From NCBI GenBank assembly GCA_944319945.1, contig CALUFN010000002.1, forward strand, positions 1-64,000: a stretch of 64,000 nt of DNA, written 5' to 3'. The stretch comes from an uncultured Prevotella sp. Lineage in GTDB: Bacteria > Bacteroidota > Bacteroidia > Bacteroidales > Bacteroidaceae. The notes beneath the pieces were generated by a model. That model did not search any database, was not told the origin of the DNA, and was given only the letters and a program-made list of their open reading frames with translations. The number at the start of each line of letters is the position of its first letter. Position 1 is the stretch's first letter. Position numbers and translations under genes: made by a program. Of the stretch, positions 9,422 to 18,588 are shown in pieces.

Positions 9422-10480
9422 ATGCGAATATTTGTAATAAACCCCGGTTCCACGTCGACGAAGATAGCCGTCTACGAGGACGAGAAACCAATCTGGATGA
9501 CCGGAGCGCACCATAAGGTGAGCGAGCTTGCCGGCTTCCAGCACATCAGCGACCAATATGAATACCGTAAGGACTTCATCATGCAGCGTCTCGAAGAGGC
9601 CGGCATAGAGCTTCGCTTCGACGCCGTGATAGGGCGCGGAGGCCTTCTCCACCCGCTGGCGGGCGGCGTCTACGCCGTAAACGACAAGATGAAGCACGAC
9701 CTGATGCACGCCGAGCGCGAGCACGCCTGCAACCTCGGGGCGCTCATCGCGGCCGAGATAGCCGCCGACTGTGGCTGCCCCGCCTACATAGCCGACCCCG
9801 TAGTGGTGGACGAGATGCGGCCAGAGGCCCGCTATACGGGCTTTCCCGGTATAGACAGAAAGTCGATTTTCCACGCCCTTAACCAAAAGGCCATAGCGCG
9901 TAAGTATGCCGCCTCAGTGGGTAGGAAGTACGAGGAGATGCGTCTAATAGTAGCCCACATAGGCGGAGGCATATCCGTCGGGGCGCACGAGTACGGCCGC
10001 GTGGTCGACGTTAACAACGCCCTCGACGGCGAAGGACCCTTCTCTCCCGAGCGTGCGGGCACCGTGCCGTCGGGCCAGCTGGTAGACGTATGCTTCAGCG
10101 GCAAGTACACCTTCAAGCAGGTGAAGCAGATGATAAGCGGCAAGGGCGGCTTGGCGGCGCTCTTGGGCGAGACCGACATGATAACCATCGACCGCCGTGC
10201 CGAAGACGGCGAGCAGCCCTATAAGGAGGTGCTCGATGCCATGCTTTACACCATAGCAAAGCAGATAGGCGCCATGTACGTGGCCATGCTGGGCAAGGTG
10301 GACGCCATACTGCTTACCGGAGGCATCGCCTACAGCGACTATTGCATGGACATACTGCGCCGGCAGATTGACTATCTCGCCCCCGTCACGGTGCTTCCGG
10401 GCGAGAACGAGATGGGTTCGCTGGCCTACAACGCCCTCGGCGTGCTGCGCGGCGAGCTGCCGTTGATGGAGTACGAATGA
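9422..10480 (+). CDS. buk: Butyrate kinase
   Basis: This 352-aa ASKHA-fold kinase interconverts acyl-phosphate + ADP and acid + ATP. Diagnostic motifs are the N-terminal phosphate loop NPGSTSTKIAVYEDE, RGGLLHPLAGGVY, the adenosine/phosphate motif VAHIGGGISVGAHEYGRVVD and GPFSPERAGTVPSGQL. Length is typical. It is the second gene of a two-gene operon with ptb and is followed by a perfect 32-bp inverted repeat that probably ends transcription. An acetate-kinase identity is unlikely because the SPERAGTVPSGQL segment is butyrate-kinase-like. Confidence 0.94.
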   Translation: MRIFVINPGSTSTKIAVYEDEKPIWMTGAHHKVSELAGFQHISDQYEYRKDFIMQRLEEAGIELRFDAVIGRGGLLHPLAGGVYAVNDKMKHDLMHAEREHACNLGALIAAEIAADCGCPAYIADPVVVDEMRPEARYTGFPGIDRKSIFHALNQKAIARKYAASVGRKYEEMRLIVAHIGGGISVGAHEYGRVVDVNNALDGEGPFSPERAGTVPSGQLVDVCFSGKYTFKQVKQMISGKGGLAALLGETDMITIDRRAEDGEQPYKEVLDAMLYTIAKQIGAMYVAMLGKVDAILLTGGIAYSDYCMDILRRQIDYLAPVTVLPGENEMGSLAYNALGVLRGELPLMEYE

Positions 10481-10486
10481 ACTGAT

Positions 10487-10574
10487 AATTAAGAATTAAG
10501 AGTTAGGAATTAAGAAAAATACCCTTGTAGCAGAAAAGTATATTTTCTTAATTCCTAACTCTTAATTCTTAATT
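10487..10574. terminator. Perfect 32-bp inverted repeat (AATTAAG words)
   Basis: Bases 10487-10518 and 10543-10574 are exact inverted repeats made of TTAAGAATTAAG-type words, with a 24-base loop. It sits directly after buk and probably acts as a terminator. The same word family appears at 21221-21292. Confidence 0.6.
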
Positions 10575-10630
10575 CTTAATTCTTAACCGTATTGTTTTTT
10601 CCTTGCAGTCTTAATGTAAAAAGCGTAAGT

Positions 10631-10638
10631 TATCTTTG
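10631..10638 (+). promoter_or_regulatory. -7 box for the phosphoesterase gene
   Basis: TATCTTTG matches TAnnTTTG and lies 30 bases before the ATG. No convincing -33 TTTG is seen. Confidence 0.5.
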
Positions 10639-10667
10639 CCGTAAATAAAACATCTATTGATAGTCTT

Positions 10668-12101
10668 ATGAAGGTAAAGGTATTGTTACTCTTAGTGTTG
10701 AGCGTGGTATTCATGGGCGGTGGAGTCGCTAAGAAGACGGTGTTCAACGTGTCGGGTAGGGTGCTCGACGCCGACGGCAGGGGAGTGCCCGGCGTGGTGG
10801 TGAACAACGGGGAGACGTTTACGCAGACCGACGAGGGCGGTCGTTGGTCGCTGCTTACAGACACGCTGACGTGTAAGTACATAGCGGTCACCACGCCTGC
10901 GGATTATCGTCTGTCAGCCGCCGACGGCATAGCGGCCGGCTTCTACGTGCGCGTAGATGAGGCGATAGCAGCCGGCGGCCACGACTTCAGGTTGGAGAAG
11001 TGCAAGGAAAAGACTGACTCGTTTTATTATATAGCCATATCCGACCCTCAGACAGCCGACCAAGCAGACATGCGCCGCTGGCGCGAGGAGACCATGGAGG
11101 ACGTGCGCCGGGCTGTATACTCGCTCGGAAAGCGCCGTGAAGTGGTGGGAGTTGCGCTGGGTGATCTCGTGTTTGACAACATGTCGCTTTACGAAGACTA
11201 TGCCGAGTCGGTGCGTAACACGGGCATGACCATGTTCCAATGCATCGGCAACCACGACTTCGACAAGCGTTGGCAGGACCTTCACAACATGCGGCTCGGC
11301 ACTCCCGTGTACGGCGAAATGGTGTATAACGAGTGGTTCGGACCGACGGATTACTCTTTCAACATAGGCAAGGCGCACGTCGTTACGATGAAAAACATCA
11401 ACTACGTAGGCGGCGGACGCTACGTCGAGAGCATGACCGACGCACAGATGGCGTGGCTTGAGAAAGACCTGAGCTACGTGCCGAAAGGCTCGCTCGTGAT
11501 ACTCAACATGCACGCCCCGGGCTGGAACAAGGTGAGCACCGTCGACAACATGAAGAACGCCGACCGGCTGGCCGAGACGCTGAAGGGTTACCGTACGCAC
11601 GTGTTCTGCGGCCATACGCACTTTTTCCAGAACGTAGAGGTCACCCCGGAGCTGTACCAGCACAATATAGGCGCGGCCTGCGGAGCGTGGTGGTCGGGCT
11701 ATGCCAACCGCTGCGGGGCGCCCAACGGATACATGATAGTAAGCGTGGAGGGCGACAGCCTGAAGTGGCGCTACAAGCCTACGGGCCTGCCGGCCGACAC
11801 TCAGATGCGCGTCTATGCCCCTGGGGAGTTTGCCACGCAGCGCGGATACGTCGTGGCTAACGTGTGGGACTATGACTCGCGGTGGAAAGTGGAGTGGTAT
11901 CAGGACGGTAGGCCGATGGGTGCTATGGAGCGGTTTGCCGACGTGGACCAGTCTTACGCACGCCGCGCGGCCGACGAGGAAGACATGTGCGCCACTCCTC
12001 ACTTGTTCCGTTGCCGGCCTGATGAGGGGTGCGGAGAGGTGCGCGTGGTGGCGTCCGACCGCTTCGGTAACGTCTATTCAGCCTCGGTGCCCATGCGGTA
12101 G
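10668..12101 (+). CDS. Secreted calcineurin-like metallophosphoesterase
   Basis: This 477-aa protein has a signal peptide (about 1-21) and three parts: an N-terminal carboxypeptidase-regulatory-like beta domain (VSGRVLDADGRGVPGVVVNN), a metallophosphoesterase core and a C-terminal beta domain typical of the MetallophosN/MetallophosC architecture. Metal-binding motifs are ISDPQT (usually D-x-H, here D-x-Q), LGDLVFDN, IGNHDFD, NMHAP and CGHTHFF. It would hydrolyse a phosphoester in the periplasm or at the surface; the substrate cannot be predicted. The gene is monocistronic and convergent with the MATE gene, with array 3 between them. Confidence 0.88.
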   Translation: MKVKVLLLLVLSVVFMGGGVAKKTVFNVSGRVLDADGRGVPGVVVNNGETFTQTDEGGRWSLLTDTLTCKYIAVTTPADYRLSAADGIAAGFYVRVDEAIAAGGHDFRLEKCKEKTDSFYYIAISDPQTADQADMRRWREETMEDVRRAVYSLGKRREVVGVALGDLVFDNMSLYEDYAESVRNTGMTMFQCIGNHDFDKRWQDLHNMRLGTPVYGEMVYNEWFGPTDYSFNIGKAHVVTMKNINYVGGGRYVESMTDAQMAWLEKDLSYVPKGSLVILNMHAPGWNKVSTVDNMKNADRLAETLKGYRTHVFCGHTHFFQNVEVTPELYQHNIGAACGAWWSGYANRCGAPNGYMIVSVEGDSLKWRYKPTGLPADTQMRVYAPGEFATQRGYVVANVWDYDSRWKVEWYQDGRPMGAMERFADVDQSYARRAADEEDMCATPHLFRCRPDEGCGEVRVVASDRFGNVYSASVPMR

Positions 12102-12152
12102 TGCAGGCGGAAAGCCGTGCGCTCATGCCCGGGGCAGGCCGGGGCGTTTTGT

Positions 12153-12233
12153 AAAAGGTAACCTTTCAAGTGGTAAAAGGTTACCTTTTATCGTCTAAAA
12201 GGCGTCCTTTTGCACGGCGAAAGGTCACCTTTT
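12153..12233. repeat. 22-bp-period palindrome array (array 3)
   Basis: Units start at 12153, 12175, 12197 and 12219 (for example AAAAGGTTACCTTTT). The array lies between two convergent genes, where a bidirectional terminator would be expected. Confidence 0.85.
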
Positions 12234-12307
12234 ATAGAGTCGCAGGTAATGTCTTGATTAACAGTATGTTATGGAGTCGTGTCGTGGAGGCTTGTCTCTA
12301 CTGCCCG

Positions 12308-13609
12308 TCAGGCGGTCTTCCTGCTCTTTCGGAATATCATGCCTTGCGCTATTCCGCGCACGGCCATGTATGCTACGAAGGCCGCCCAGAGGCCGTGGTT
12401 GGCGTAGGCACCGCGCAGAGAGTAGTAAAGGATGAAGAAAGTGGCTGCCGCGAGAAACATGGATACGAGCATTCCGCGCGTCATGGTGCAGCCTATGAAC
12501 ACGCCGTCCCATACGAAGGCCGCCACGCCGGCCGCCGGTATGGCGAGCGCCCAATAGTAATATTCGCCCGAGGCGGCTACGACCGACGGCTCGTCGGTAA
12601 GCAGCGAGAGCAGCAGGTCGCCTCCTGCGGCGTAGGCGGCGGTGAAGGCTGCGGCCATGCCGAAGCCCCAGCTGAACAGGCGCTTCACCGTGTCGGCGAG
12701 TGCGCGGCCGTTGCGCGCCCCGTAATAGCGGCCGCTGAGGGCCTCGCCGGCGTAGGCGAAGCCGTCCATCACGTAAGAGAACAGCAGGTAAAACTGCATC
12801 AGCAGCGTGTTGACGGCCAGCACCACTTCGCCCTGCCATGAGCCTGCCGAGGTGAAAAACAGCATGACAGACACCATGCAGAGCGTGCGGAGGAAGATGT
12901 CGCGGTTGACGCTGAAGAAGTGGCTCATGGCCTCACGCCGCCACACTCCCTGCCATGTGAAGCGGCTGCGCAGTCTGCCGTAATTGGCTGCGCACATCAC
13001 TGCGGCTATGATGAATCCCGAGTATTGCGCCGTCAGCGTGCCGAAGGCTACGCCCTCAACCTTCATGCCGAAGCCGAACACGAGCACGGTGCTGGCCAGG
13101 ATGTTGACCACGTTTTGCACGATGGCTATCATCATGGGCGTCCGTGAGTTTTGCATGCCGATAAACCAGCCCGTCAGGCTGAACAGTCCGAGCATGGCCG
13201 GCGCTCCCCATATCAGTATCTTGAAATACGTAGAGGCGAGCACGGCCACCTCGCCGGCCGGCCGCATCACGGCGAGCGAGGCCGCGAGCAGCGGCCCTTG
13301 CAGGGCTATCAGGGCTAAGGCTACGGCTAAGGCTATGCCTACTGAGCGCACCAGCATGCGCGCCGACTCGCCGAGGTCGCGGCGGCCGAGCGCCTGAGAT
13401 GTCATTCCGCTTGTGCCCATGCGCAGGAATCCGAATATCCAGTAGATTACGTTGAACGTCATTCCGCCCACGGCTATGGCCCCGATGTAGGCCGCCGAGC
13501 CGAGATGGCCCACTATGGCTACGTCGACAAGCCCGAGCAGCGGCACGGTGATGTTGCTCACTATCGAGGGTAACGCTATGTGAAGTATCTGCTTGTTGCG
13601 GTTGTCCAT
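12308..13609 (-). CDS. MATE-family multidrug efflux transporter (DinF-like)
   Basis: This 433-aa inner-membrane protein has about 12 hydrophobic segments in two homologous halves, the arrangement of MATE exporters that expel cationic drugs or metabolites using Na+ or H+ gradients. The N-terminus (QILHIALPSIVSNITVPLLG) and the segment GHLGSAAYIGAIAVGG match the DinF subgroup. Length is normal and the frame is intact. A minus-strand promoter (13626-13649) lies just before its start. No neighbour indicates the substrate. Confidence 0.92.
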   Translation of the reverse strand: MDNRNKQILHIALPSIVSNITVPLLGLVDVAIVGHLGSAAYIGAIAVGGMTFNVIYWIFGFLRMGTSGMTSQALGRRDLGESARMLVRSVGIALAVALALIALQGPLLAASLAVMRPAGEVAVLASTYFKILIWGAPAMLGLFSLTGWFIGMQNSRTPMMIAIVQNVVNILASTVLVFGFGMKVEGVAFGTLTAQYSGFIIAAVMCAANYGRLRSRFTWQGVWRREAMSHFFSVNRDIFLRTLCMVSVMLFFTSAGSWQGEVVLAVNTLLMQFYLLFSYVMDGFAYAGEALSGRYYGARNGRALADTVKRLFSWGFGMAAAFTAAYAAGGDLLLSLLTDEPSVVAASGEYYYWALAIPAAGVAAFVWDGVFIGCTMTRGMLVSMFLAAATFFILYYSLRGAYANHGLWAAFVAYMAVRGIAQGMIFRKSRKTA

Positions 13610-13625
13610 AATCGTTTTATCGCTG

Positions 13626-13649
13626 CAAAGTTAATCAAATAAATGCAAA
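13626..13649 (-). promoter_or_regulatory. Promoter of the MATE gene
   Basis: On the minus strand this reads TTTG-N12-TAACTTTG, a perfect TAnnTTTG box 17 bases upstream of the start codon. The 12-base spacing to TTTG is shorter than the usual -33/-7 distance. Confidence 0.55.
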
Positions 13650-13669
13650 CGGCAGTCCGCGCCGTCTGT

Positions 13670-13750
13670 AAAAGGTTACCTTTTGGCTTCTAAAAGGTAA
13701 CCTTTTACGGTCTGAAAGGTAACCTTTCGCACGCTAAAAGGTAACCTTTT
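13670..13750. repeat. 22-bp-period palindrome array (array 4)
   Basis: Units start at 13670, 13692, 13714 and 13736, all close to the consensus AAAAGGTWACCTTTT. It lies between the divergent MATE and receptor genes. Confidence 0.88.
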
Positions 13751-13836
13751 GCAAATCCCTTTGTTTACGGCGGTTTCGGCACGGTTGGCGTGCGGCAGGC
13801 CCAATCGTGGCATGCTTAATGTTTATTAACCGTTTA

Positions 13837-13869
13837 CCCCCCCCTATTAAACTATTTTTACTACCTTTG
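13837..13869 (+). promoter_or_regulatory. Promoter with a C8 tract, for the TonB-type receptor
   Basis: TACCTTTG at 13862-13869 is a -7 box. A run of eight C (13837-13844) lies where the -33 element and spacer should be, directly after TTTA. Slippage in this run would change promoter spacing. The leader to the ATG is about 170 nt and shows no recognisable motif. Confidence 0.5.
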
Positions 13870-14046
13870 CACCGCGTCTTTCGGCATGTCAAAGTAGACT
13901 TGAGATGTTAATGTATATTAAAAGTTGTGCGTTGGTTGTCCATAATACGCATGTTCATACGTATATATTATAGTTGTCGCCGTTAAGCGTTCCGCAGATT
14001 CGGGGCTTTCGGCTATACGTTCATAGTTGTTTAAATAATTAATATC

Positions 14047-16569
14047 ATGACGAGTAAAACCATGTTGTTCATTGCCATACTGCTGTTTGCGTGGCATTGT
14101 TCGATCCACGCAGACGCGGCAGCCGACGACTTCGTAGTCAAGGGTCTCGTGGTAGATTCAGTATCAGGCGAGGGCGAGCCTTACGCCACCATAAGCATAA
14201 GGGCCGGCGAGTCGCAGGGCAAGGTAGTGAAGATGGGCGTCACGGATAAGGACGGCCGCTTCAGCATAGGCGTGCCCGGGCAGGGCAAGTTTACCATGAC
14301 CATCAGCTCGATGGGCAGGCAGGATTTAGTGAAAACCTTTACGGCGAAGGCCGGGGCGCGGCAGGTGGACCTCGGTAAGCTGATAATCCGCGACGCCGCC
14401 AACGAGCTGAAAGGCGTCGAGGTGGTGGCGCAGAAGCCGTTGGTGAAGGCCGATATCGACAAAATAGAATACGACATTGAGAGCGACCCCGACTCAAAGT
14501 CGAACTCGATACTGGAGATGCTCCGCAAGGTTCCTCTCGTGACGGTCGACGGCGAGGACGCAATCAAGGTGAACGGCAGCTCGTCGTTCAAGGTCTACGT
14601 CAACGGACGGCCCAACAACATGATGTCAAACAACCCCTCGGAGGTGCTCAAGAGCATGCCCGCCAACTCGATAAAGAAGATAGAGGTGATAACCAACCCC
14701 GGCCCGAAGTACGATGCCGAGGGTGTGGGCGGCATACTAAACATCATCACCGTGGGCTCGGGCTTTGAGGGATACACGGCCACCGTGAGCGGCGGAGTGA
14801 GCGACCGTGGCGCCAACGGTGGCTTGTTCGGCACGGTGAAGAGCGGCAAACTGACCGTCAGCGCGCGGTATAATTACAGGTACAACGACTCGCAGCGCAG
14901 CTACTCATACGGCTCTAACAAGGCCACCGACCCTGAACAGGCCGCTTCGTCGGCCAACTCCGACTGGGACGGATACGACAAGTATAGGGGCCGCTCCCAG
15001 TCGGGCAGCATCGAAGCAAGCTATGAGATCGACACGTTGAGGCTCGTCACGGCCTCGTTCGGCCTGTGGGGCAGCAGCAGCAAGACCGACGGCATGACGT
15101 CGCAGACGGGTACCAACCCCGTAGATCTCAGCCAAGTGTACTATTACGACATGCTCTCCAACAGCAAAAGCTCATGGTACTCCATCGACGGAAGCCTCGA
15201 CTACCAGCGTCTCTTCAAGACCAAAGGGCGCATGCTGACCTTCTCTTACCGCATCAACACCAATCCGCAGACCAGCGACTCGTACACCGACTACGACGAT
15301 ATGAGTGCCGCCGCCGACTGGACCGACTACATACGCCGCCTCGAAAACCAGCATAACGACGGCTCGCAGCGCACGATGGAGAACACGTTCCAAGTGGACT
15401 TCACCACTCCGATAGGCAAGTTGCACACCTTCGAGACGGGCGCGAAGTACATCATGCGCGACAACCGCTCGGAAAACGACCGCTACATCATGGCCGCTGC
15501 GGGCTCGGGCGACTATGAGTTCGACGAGGACTACAGCTCCCACTACCGTCACGAGAACGACATAATAGCGGCATATCTCGGTTACGGACTTAAGTGGAAG
15601 AACATCTCCGGACGCCTCGGCCTGCGCTATGAGCACACCATTCAGGAAGTGAAATACCTCCTGGGGCGCGGCGACGACTTCACCACGCACTTCAACGACC
15701 TGGTGCCTTCCGCCTCGATAGGCTACCGACTGACCGACACGCAGAACTTCCGCTTGGGTTACAACATGCGCATCTACCGCCCGGGAATATGGTATCTGAA
15801 CCCTTACTTGGACGACTCCAACCCTACGTCGTACAGCCAGGGTAACCCCGATCTTGTCAGTGAGAAGAGCCATTCGGTGTCGCTCAGCTACAATTACTTC
15901 TCCCCGAAGCTGTCAACGAGCCTCACGGCTAACTACAGTTTCACCAACAACAGCATCGAGAGCGTGTCCACCTTCGTCAACGACACTGAGATAGAGGGCG
16001 CGCAATACCCCACGGGCAAGAGCGTGCTCTACACCACTTACCGCAACATCGGCAAGAGCCGCAGGGTCAACCTGAGCGGATACGTCAACTATAACCCGTT
16101 CACCACGACGCGCATCTACGCCAACATCTTCGGCACGTGGCAGTATATCACCGACGGGGCGGAGCTTTCCAACCGCGGATGGAACATGTTCGCTTACGGC
16201 GGAGTGCAGCAGACGCTGCCCAAAGACTGGCGCATCAGCGTCAACGTGTTCGGCCAAACGCCGTGGGTGTCGTTGCAAAGCAGGGGCGGCAGTTACTTAC
16301 AATATTCGTTCAACGTGAGCAAGTCGTTCCTAAAGAAGCGGCTTACGATATCGGCATACGCCTCCAATCCGTTTAAGAAATACAAAGTCAACGAGACTAC
16401 TATGGAGACGGCCGGCTTCGCCCAGGAGTCTTTCTATAAGTATAATCAGCAGAGTTTCGGCGTCAGCGTCAGCTTCCGCATGGGCGAGCTGAAGGCTTCG
16501 GTGAAGAAGGCCGAACGCTCGATAAGCAACGACGACGTGAAAGGCGGAGGCGGACAAGGAGGCAATTAG
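14047..16569 (+). CDS. TonB-dependent-type outer-membrane receptor with carboxypeptidase-regulatory domain
   Basis: This 840-aa protein has a signal peptide (about 1-24), a carboxypeptidase-regulatory-like domain (about 29-110, VKGLVVDSVSGEGEPYATI), a plug-like domain (about 118-235, with IEYDIESDPDSKSNSILEML and GVGGILNIITV) and a C-terminal beta-barrel of about 600 residues rich in alternating aromatic residues. It fits the Bacteroidetes 'outer membrane beta-barrel family' rather than SusC, and no SusD partner is present. The probable role is uptake or surface binding of an unknown ligand. The promoter carries a C8 tract. A 26-bp inverted repeat follows the gene. Confidence 0.88.
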   Translation: MTSKTMLFIAILLFAWHCSIHADAAADDFVVKGLVVDSVSGEGEPYATISIRAGESQGKVVKMGVTDKDGRFSIGVPGQGKFTMTISSMGRQDLVKTFTAKAGARQVDLGKLIIRDAANELKGVEVVAQKPLVKADIDKIEYDIESDPDSKSNSILEMLRKVPLVTVDGEDAIKVNGSSSFKVYVNGRPNNMMSNNPSEVLKSMPANSIKKIEVITNPGPKYDAEGVGGILNIITVGSGFEGYTATVSGGVSDRGANGGLFGTVKSGKLTVSARYNYRYNDSQRSYSYGSNKATDPEQAASSANSDWDGYDKYRGRSQSGSIEASYEIDTLRLVTASFGLWGSSSKTDGMTSQTGTNPVDLSQVYYYDMLSNSKSSWYSIDGSLDYQRLFKTKGRMLTFSYRINTNPQTSDSYTDYDDMSAAADWTDYIRRLENQHNDGSQRTMENTFQVDFTTPIGKLHTFETGAKYIMRDNRSENDRYIMAAAGSGDYEFDEDYSSHYRHENDIIAAYLGYGLKWKNISGRLGLRYEHTIQEVKYLLGRGDDFTTHFNDLVPSASIGYRLTDTQNFRLGYNMRIYRPGIWYLNPYLDDSNPTSYSQGNPDLVSEKSHSVSLSYNYFSPKLSTSLTANYSFTNNSIESVSTFVNDTEIEGAQYPTGKSVLYTTYRNIGKSRRVNLSGYVNYNPFTTTRIYANIFGTWQYITDGAELSNRGWNMFAYGGVQQTLPKDWRISVNVFGQTPWVSLQSRGGSYLQYSFNVSKSFLKKRLTISAYASNPFKKYKVNETTMETAGFAQESFYKYNQQSFGVSVSFRMGELKASVKKAERSISNDDVKGGGGQGGN

Positions 16570-16590
16570 TCTTCAGCAGACAAATTCACG

Positions 16591-16676
16591 GCAGACAAGC
16601 AGACAAGGAGATTTGCTTGTCTGCTTTCTTTTTATATTGAAAACAACAATGCAAATCTCCTTGTCTGCTTGTCTGC
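16591..16676. terminator. Perfect 26-bp inverted repeat (GCAGACAAG words)
   Basis: Bases 16591-16616 and 16651-16676 are exact inverted repeats built from GCAGACAAG/CTTGTCTGC words, with a T-rich loop. It lies between convergent genes and probably terminates both. Confidence 0.6.
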
Positions 16677-16704
16677 TGTAGATTGGTCTGCTTTCTTAAA
16701 AAAC

Positions 16705-17184
16705 TTATTCGGGGTAATTCTGGTTTTCTTCCGTTATGCGGTCGAGTACCTCGTCGAGGTATTTGCGCGCCTCGAAGCGTGCCATCGGCAGGTCGTGCAG
16801 CAGGTAGTTGCCGCAGTCGCGGGGAGCGGCGCCGGGCACGTCGCCGTCGAAGTCGGCTATGAATGCGAACGTGCGGCGCATCAGTTCGATGATGTCTTTC
16901 GGCTCAAGGTCGCCCTTTACGAGCAGGTAATTGCCCGTAAGACATCCCATGGGGCCCCAATACACTATGCGGCCGGCCCACTCAGGGTCGTTGCGCAGGT
17001 ACGTGGCTGCGAGATGTTCGATAGTGTGGAGGGCGCCGGGGTGGAGTGCCGGTTCGCGGTTAGGTGCTTTCATGCGGATGTCGAAGGTGGTTACCACCTC
17101 GCCGCCTACCTCGTCTTTGCGCGACACGTATATCCCGCGCAGCAGACGTTCGTGGTTGATCGTAAAACTGGGAATTGTCTTCAT
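16705..17184 (-). CDS. luxS: S-ribosylhomocysteine lyase (LuxS)
   Basis: This 159-aa metalloenzyme cleaves S-ribosylhomocysteine to homocysteine and the AI-2 precursor DPD. The metal site is complete: HTIEHLAATYLRN supplies two His and RDCGNY supplies the Cys ligand; YWGPMGCLTGNYLL is also family-typical. Length is normal for LuxS. It lies 24 bp downstream of mtnN, the enzyme that makes its substrate, so the pair forms the two-step S-adenosylhomocysteine recycling route. The pair is transcribed from the promoter within the left arm of the 93-bp inverted repeat. Confidence 0.96.
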   Translation of the reverse strand: MKTIPSFTINHERLLRGIYVSRKDEVGGEVVTTFDIRMKAPNREPALHPGALHTIEHLAATYLRNDPEWAGRIVYWGPMGCLTGNYLLVKGDLEPKDIIELMRRTFAFIADFDGDVPGAAPRDCGNYLLHDLPMARFEARKYLDEVLDRITEENQNYPE

Positions 17185-17208
17185 ATAAGTTAAGAATTAA
17201 TTTCACGG

Positions 17209-17892
17209 CTACAAGGCCGTGACGAACCGCTTGGTGACAGTGAACGACCCTTCGGCCAGTCGGGCCCAGAAGTCGAAGTATTGCGAGGCCTTGTTGTCCT
17301 TCAGCGGCAGGTCGCTGATTACTCGGAAGCTGATGAAGGGCACGCCGTAGATGTGGCATGTCTGGGCTATCGAGCAGCTCTCCATGTCTACGGCCACGGT
17401 CTTGGGGAAGCGGGCGATGATGGAGCGCATCTTGTTAGGCGTGTTGACGAACCACTCGCCGCTGGCTATCAGGCCTGTGTGCACGGCCATTCCCTCGCAG
17501 GCGGCCACGGCCTTGCTCACCAGGTCTTTGGGAGCCGTGAACGTGGGGGGCATCCCCATGATCTGCCCGAACCGGCAGTCGTCGCCGCAATAGGCGTCGT
17601 GGTAGCAGTATTCGGTGCCCACAACTATGTCGCATACGCTCATCCTGTCGTCGGCTCCGCCTGCCACGCCCGACGAGATGATAACGTCGGGCGAGTAGTT
17701 GTCTATCATCTCAACAGCCCCAATGGCCGAGTTCACCTTGCCGATGCCGCATTTCTGCAGTATGATGTCCTTGCCGTTGATGCTGCCGAGAATGAAATCC
17801 TTGTTGTTGCGCCGCTCCACCGTGGAGTCGTCGAGCAGCGAACGGAGCTGCACCAGCTCCTTGTCCATCGCTACTATTATTCCTATTTTCAT
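17209..17892 (-). CDS. mtnN: 5'-methylthioadenosine/S-adenosylhomocysteine nucleosidase
   Basis: This 227-aa nucleosidase removes adenine from S-adenosylhomocysteine and methylthioadenosine. It begins MKIGIIVAMDKELVQL like other Pfs/MtnN proteins. It has the glycine-rich IISSGVAGGAD, the substrate-binding VAVDMESCSIAQ with its conserved Glu, and the catalytic Asp in FRVISDLPL. I choose ATG 17892; 31 extra upstream codons lie in AT-rich repeat sequence. It is the first gene of the mtnN-luxS operon. Confidence 0.95.
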   Translation of the reverse strand: MKIGIIVAMDKELVQLRSLLDDSTVERRNNKDFILGSINGKDIILQKCGIGKVNSAIGAVEMIDNYSPDVIISSGVAGGADDRMSVCDIVVGTEYCYHDAYCGDDCRFGQIMGMPPTFTAPKDLVSKAVAACEGMAVHTGLIASGEWFVNTPNKMRSIIARFPKTVAVDMESCSIAQTCHIYGVPFISFRVISDLPLKDNKASQYFDFWARLAEGSFTVTKRFVTAL

Positions 17893-17914
17893 TTGCCTAA
17901 TGTTGGTTTCGGGC

Positions 17915-18007
17915 TGCAAAGATATGAATTTAAATGAAGAATGAAAAATGAATAATGAAAAATCATGGGATGTTTGAATGAACAACGAAAAATGAATAAT
18001 GAAAAAT
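17915..18007. repeat. 93-bp inverted repeat, left arm, carrying the mtnN promoter
   Basis: This arm is the reverse complement of 18589-18681 with two mismatches. It contains AATGAATAATGAAAAAT words and, on the minus strand, the -7 box TATCTTTG (17917-17924) driving mtnN-luxS. Confidence 0.85.
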
Positions 18008-18290
18008 TTGGAGCGGTTTAAGCCTAAAAATCAACATTGGTCGGTGAAGGGCTTGAACGTATCTGAATGTAGGTTTTACCGTCGTGAAGTGACATTTTGA
18101 TTTCCGTAATTTGTCGCTTTAGCGCTTCAGAGCCGGCGTGGGGCTTTATCATGGTGTGTTTTGCGGCCCGGATGCTGTTTTTCTTGCTTTTATTGATATT
18201 TTATGTAATATGTTGATTGTCAACAGTCTATGCTCTTCTTGCCCGCTTTTAGACATCTTCGGCTGTGCCTGAGTCGGCCTTTAATGATGC

Positions 18291-18371
18291 CAAAGGATAC
18301 CTTTGATATTGCCGTTTACGGCCTTTTGTGCTGCAAAAAGCCGTAAACGGCAGCCGAAAAAGCATCTCTTT
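18291..18371. repeat. 22-bp-period palindrome array, degenerate (array 5)
   Basis: Units start at 18291, 18313, 18335 and 18357. Units 2 and 3 (CGTTTACGGCCTTTT and AAAAAGCCGTAAACG) are near-exact reverse complements. The surrounding 581-bp interval between the inverted repeats holds no gene I can support. Confidence 0.7.
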
Positions 18372-18588
18372 TTACTGCGAATGCTAATCGGATTATGGCC
18401 TTGATGTCTGTTCGTATTATTTAAGTGGCCTGCATTCCGTCTCTTTTCATCTGTTTCATGATTTTTAATTGTCAAAGTTCCTTACTTCGGCCGATATCGT
18501 TTTGTAACGTCTCCATCCGCAAACGCAGTCAAAACGACACACGTCTTAATGCTCGTAATCCATCGCATTTTACTCCGAACATCTCAAT

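Noticed and set aside
14047..16569. The TonB-type receptor as a SusC of a polysaccharide utilisation locus
   Set aside because: No SusD homologue or glycoside hydrolase lies next to it, and the barrel type is not SusC-like.
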